NCBI RefSeq assembly: GCF_964237555.1
Contig: NC_091441.1
Span: forward strand, 76,538,280 to 76,602,279
DNA: 64,000 bases
Direction: 5' to 3'
DNA from: Oryctolagus cuniculus
Lineage: Eukaryota > Chordata > Mammalia > Lagomorpha > Leporidae
Shown here: positions 61,833 through 64,000 of the stretch, piece by piece
Numbering within the stretch: the stretch's first letter is position 1
Layout: each line of letters begins with the position of its first letter
Program-made: the position numbers and the translations under genes
Notes under the pieces: generated by a model
The model's database searches: none
What the model was told of the DNA's origin: nothing
Seen by the model: the letters and a program-made list of their open reading frames with translations, nothing else

Positions 61833-62107
61833 GGCAGGCATGTGGCCTAATGGTTAGATGCTTGCCTTGCATACCAGAGTACCCGGGCTCAAGTCCTGGC
61901 TCTGCTCCCCATTCCACATTCCTGCTAATGTGCGCTGCAGGAGGCGGCGGTGATGGCTCACGTGGTTGGATTCCTGCCACCCATGTTGGAGATCTGGATT
62001 GAGTTCCAGGCTCCAGGCTTCAGCCTGGCCCAGCTCTGGACATCGTGAGCATCTGGGGAGTGAACCAGCAGAACTGTCTGTCTGCCTCCTAAACAAATAC
62101 TTTTAAA
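61833..62107 (+). mobile_element. Old C-SINE
   Basis: GGGGCAGGCATGTGGCCTAA, TGGTTAGATGCTTGCC, CCGGGCTCAAGTCCTGG, GGTGATGGCTCACGTGGTTGG, CATCTGGGGAGTGAACC and an AAACAAATACTTTTAAAC tail. Confidence 0.85.
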
Positions 62108-63197
62108 CAGCGATGTACATCTCCCAGAGTCTCTTCTGCACTGGAAATTGTGTTAGGCAGTGGCCCAGACGCAGACCTGGAGCCTGGCATTTGGGTGCAC
62201 ATGTTTGATGTGGGAGGCAGAGTGACAGCTGGCCTGGTTGGCCAGGGCCGGGGTTTCGCAGGATGAGCTGGTGGCCCTACGATGGGAAGCAACCCCAGGG
62301 GACACTGACAAGGAAGTGAGGGAATGAGAGGAGGCAGTACAGGGAGCAGGTGAGGAACAGGCCAGGCCTGCGACAGCTGGTGCTGGGGCCTGTTTGGGAC
62401 CCACAGGCAGTTGTCTAAACAGCCTGATGAGCCTTTCCACCCAGTGGTGGCACTAACTGCTGACTGCCGGCCTGCCCAGCCTCCGGCTGTGTTGGCAGAG
62501 ACCCAGGGGCAGTTATGCGTCTCCTATGAGAACAGCTTTGTATTAAGGAAAAAAAAAAAGGATCCTTCCATCCCTGATCCACCGGCAGCTTGCTTTGCGT
62601 CAGGTGTGTCCTGGGAAGCCACACCGGATCACACATCTCATGCTGCAGCTCAGAATGGCCCTTGGGTCACTGCCATCACATCACGAAGCTCATCCCGTCC
62701 GTGACTGGCGCTGGAACCCAGCGAGGCAGCCCTCCTGCTAACGAAAAGACCTCAGATGATTCTCTGCTGAATCCAGCGCCAAACGGCTCGCTGAACCTTT
62801 AGAAGAAAGGAACAAGGAAAGGGCGGCGATTCCAGTTCCTGCAGGCTGCGCTCAGCTCAGCCCTGGCAGCAGCCACGTGTGAACCACCGTCCCGAGGGGG
62901 CGCGCGGCCTCTGCAGGGTCTGCCTCCTGCCGCCTGCTGATCCCTGCTCGCCCGCTGCTTCCTGATGGCTCTGTCTAAACCAGGGAGTCAGGAGTAAGTT
63001 CCTTTTGTCACAGCGTCTCCATGGTTATGTGACACTTGATTGTCTTTTTGGAGTTCTTGGCAAAACCTGCAGTGGGTTTGATTTTTGCATTTCTGTCTGT
63101 GAGGGAAGCAGAGGGACCCAATTACTCTTCCAGAGGTTCCCCACCCCCCCGACCCCCACACTGGGCTGTTTCCTAAAACCACTGGGAGGTGCATTGC
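62108..63197. other. SINE-free interval with local CpG cluster
   Basis: 62810-62970 is GC-rich with CCGAGGGGGCGCGCGGCC, which has a weak CTCF-like core. No exon or repeat confirmed. Confidence 0.45.
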
Positions 63198-63321
63198 GCT
63201 CCCCAGGCCATAGCAGAGAGCTGGATGGGAAGTGGAAGCAGCTGGAACTTGAACTGGCGCCCATATGGGATGTTGGCACTGCAGACAGGGGCTTTAACCC
63301 ACTGTGCCATAGCGCCGGCCC
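63198..63321 (-). mobile_element. C-SINE head fragment
   Basis: CCCAGGCCATAGCAGAGAGC, ACTTGAACTGGCGCCC, and a complete head complement CTGTGCCATAGCGCCGGCCC. The 3' half and tail are absent. Confidence 0.88.
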
Positions 63322-63355
63322 TAGGAATGACGAAGTTTTTAAAAAAAGTTGTGAT

Positions 63356-63612
63356 AAGTACCAGCACCATGGCTTAGCAGGTATGCCTGTAGTGCTGGCA
63401 TCCCATATGGTTGCCAGTTTGAGTCCCAGCTGCTCTGCTTCTGATCCAGCTCCTGGCTAATGTGCCTGGGAAGGCAGTGGAGGATGGCCCAGATGCTTGG
63501 GTCCCTGTACCTAAGAAGGAGACCCAGAGGAAGCTCCTGGCTTTGGCCTGGCTCAGTCCTGGCTGTTGTGACCATTTGGGGAGTGAACTCTGCCTTTCAA
63601 ATAAATCAACAA
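63356..63612 (+). mobile_element. C-SINE, CT stretch deleted
   Basis: AAGTACCAGCACCATGGCTT head, GTTTGAGTCCCAGCTGC, GGAGGATGGCCCAGATGC, then GGGGAGTGAACTCTGCC joins directly to TTTCAAATAAATC. The cut at AAC/TCTGCC removes the CT stretch. Confidence 0.9.
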
Positions 63613-63655
63613 ATCATTATAAAATATATGTTAAAAAGTTGTGATGATGGCACTG

Positions 63656-63945
63656 TGTTTTATTTATTTGTTTATTTAAAATATTTATTTGAGAGGCGGG
63701 GAAGCAGAGAGGGAGAGTTCCCACCTGTTGGTTCACCCTCCAAATATCTGCAGCAACTGGGATCCAGGAACTCAATTCGGGTCTCTCACATGTGTAACAG
63801 GGACTAAAGTGTGTGAACCATCCCCGCTGCCTTCCAGGGTGCATTAGCAGGAAGCTGGATTCAGGAGCTGGACAGGAACTTGAACTCAGGCACTTGGATA
63901 TGGGATGATTATCTCAGGAAGCATCCTAACCACTGTGCCGACCTA
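63656..63945 (-). mobile_element. Old C-SINE
   Basis: TTTATTTGTTTATTTAAAAT end, GAGAGGCGGGGAAGCAGAG, ACTCAATTCGGGTCTC, GCATTAGCAGGAAGCTGG, GAACTTGAACTCAGGCACTTG, TAACCACTGTGCCGACC. Confidence 0.88.
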
Positions 63946-64000
63946 CGCTGCTACTATGTGTTAGAAGAACATTCCTAGCCTTTAGAAACATACTGATATT

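Noticed and set aside
1..64000. CRISPR-like regularly spaced repeats, phage or bacterial defence systems.
   Set aside because: Repeats are dispersed retroposons with TSDs and diverged bodies, no regular spacing occurs, and the sequence is plainly mammalian.

Overview
The window is nuclear DNA from a mammal, almost certainly a lagomorph (rabbit or hare). The main evidence is about fifty copies of the tRNA-derived lagomorph C-repeat SINE on both strands. These have an A-box/B-box Pol III head, a central region with the recurring AAGATGGCCCAAG block, a CT-rich stretch, and a TTTCAAATAAATAAATCTT tail with oligo(A). Much older pan-mammalian repeats (MIR, L2-like, MER5/MER20-like, an L1 3' fragment) lie between them. 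I found no bacterial-style operon, CRISPR array, tRNA or rRNA gene, and no recognisable protein-coding exon chain on either strand. The long open frames are repeat shadows or chance frames in GC-rich DNA.

Three kinds of C-SINE are distinguished. 'C-SINE' is the standard form. 'GC-type C-SINE' has a GC-rich head (GGCGCCGCGGCTCA), an internal CATCGGATCAGCGCGG block and a CTGCCTGTCAAAAA end; it looks young. 'Old C-SINE' copies are more diverged and often lack the CT stretch. Plus strand means the Pol III sense direction. Element edges are accurate to about 10 bases unless a target-site duplication (TSD) is given.

Layout. 1-5080: clustered SINEs, then single-copy DNA. 5080-5560: CpG island with promoter-type motifs. 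5790-6805: a SINE, a solo-LTR-like element and a second copy of the SINE head. 6806-15770: single-copy DNA with scattered SINEs. 15770-16300: second CpG-rich block. 17398-18080: nested SINEs, followed by a candidate spliced exon (18108-18408). 19484-19500: strong CTCF-type motif. 21440-24105: cluster of degenerate LTR-like sequence, including an inverted pair. 24100-35640: dense SINEs, an L1 remnant, a palindromic MITE-like element and a TTTC microsatellite. 41010-41720: third CpG island. 47602-54492: mostly single-copy, with an AT-rich possible conserved noncoding element (48180-48480), a second MITE-like copy and an LTR/promoter-like block near 52.4-52.8 kb. 54492-64000: SINE-rich again, with a three-SINE composite at 61.0-61.8 kb.

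The best reading is an intergenic or intronic interval with two or three CpG-island promoters whose coding exons lie outside it or cannot be called by eye. The most informative material is structural: nested and inverted SINEs with exact TSDs, a SINE ending in an 18-bp fold-back hairpin, microsatellites adjoining SINE tails, and the palindromic element family.
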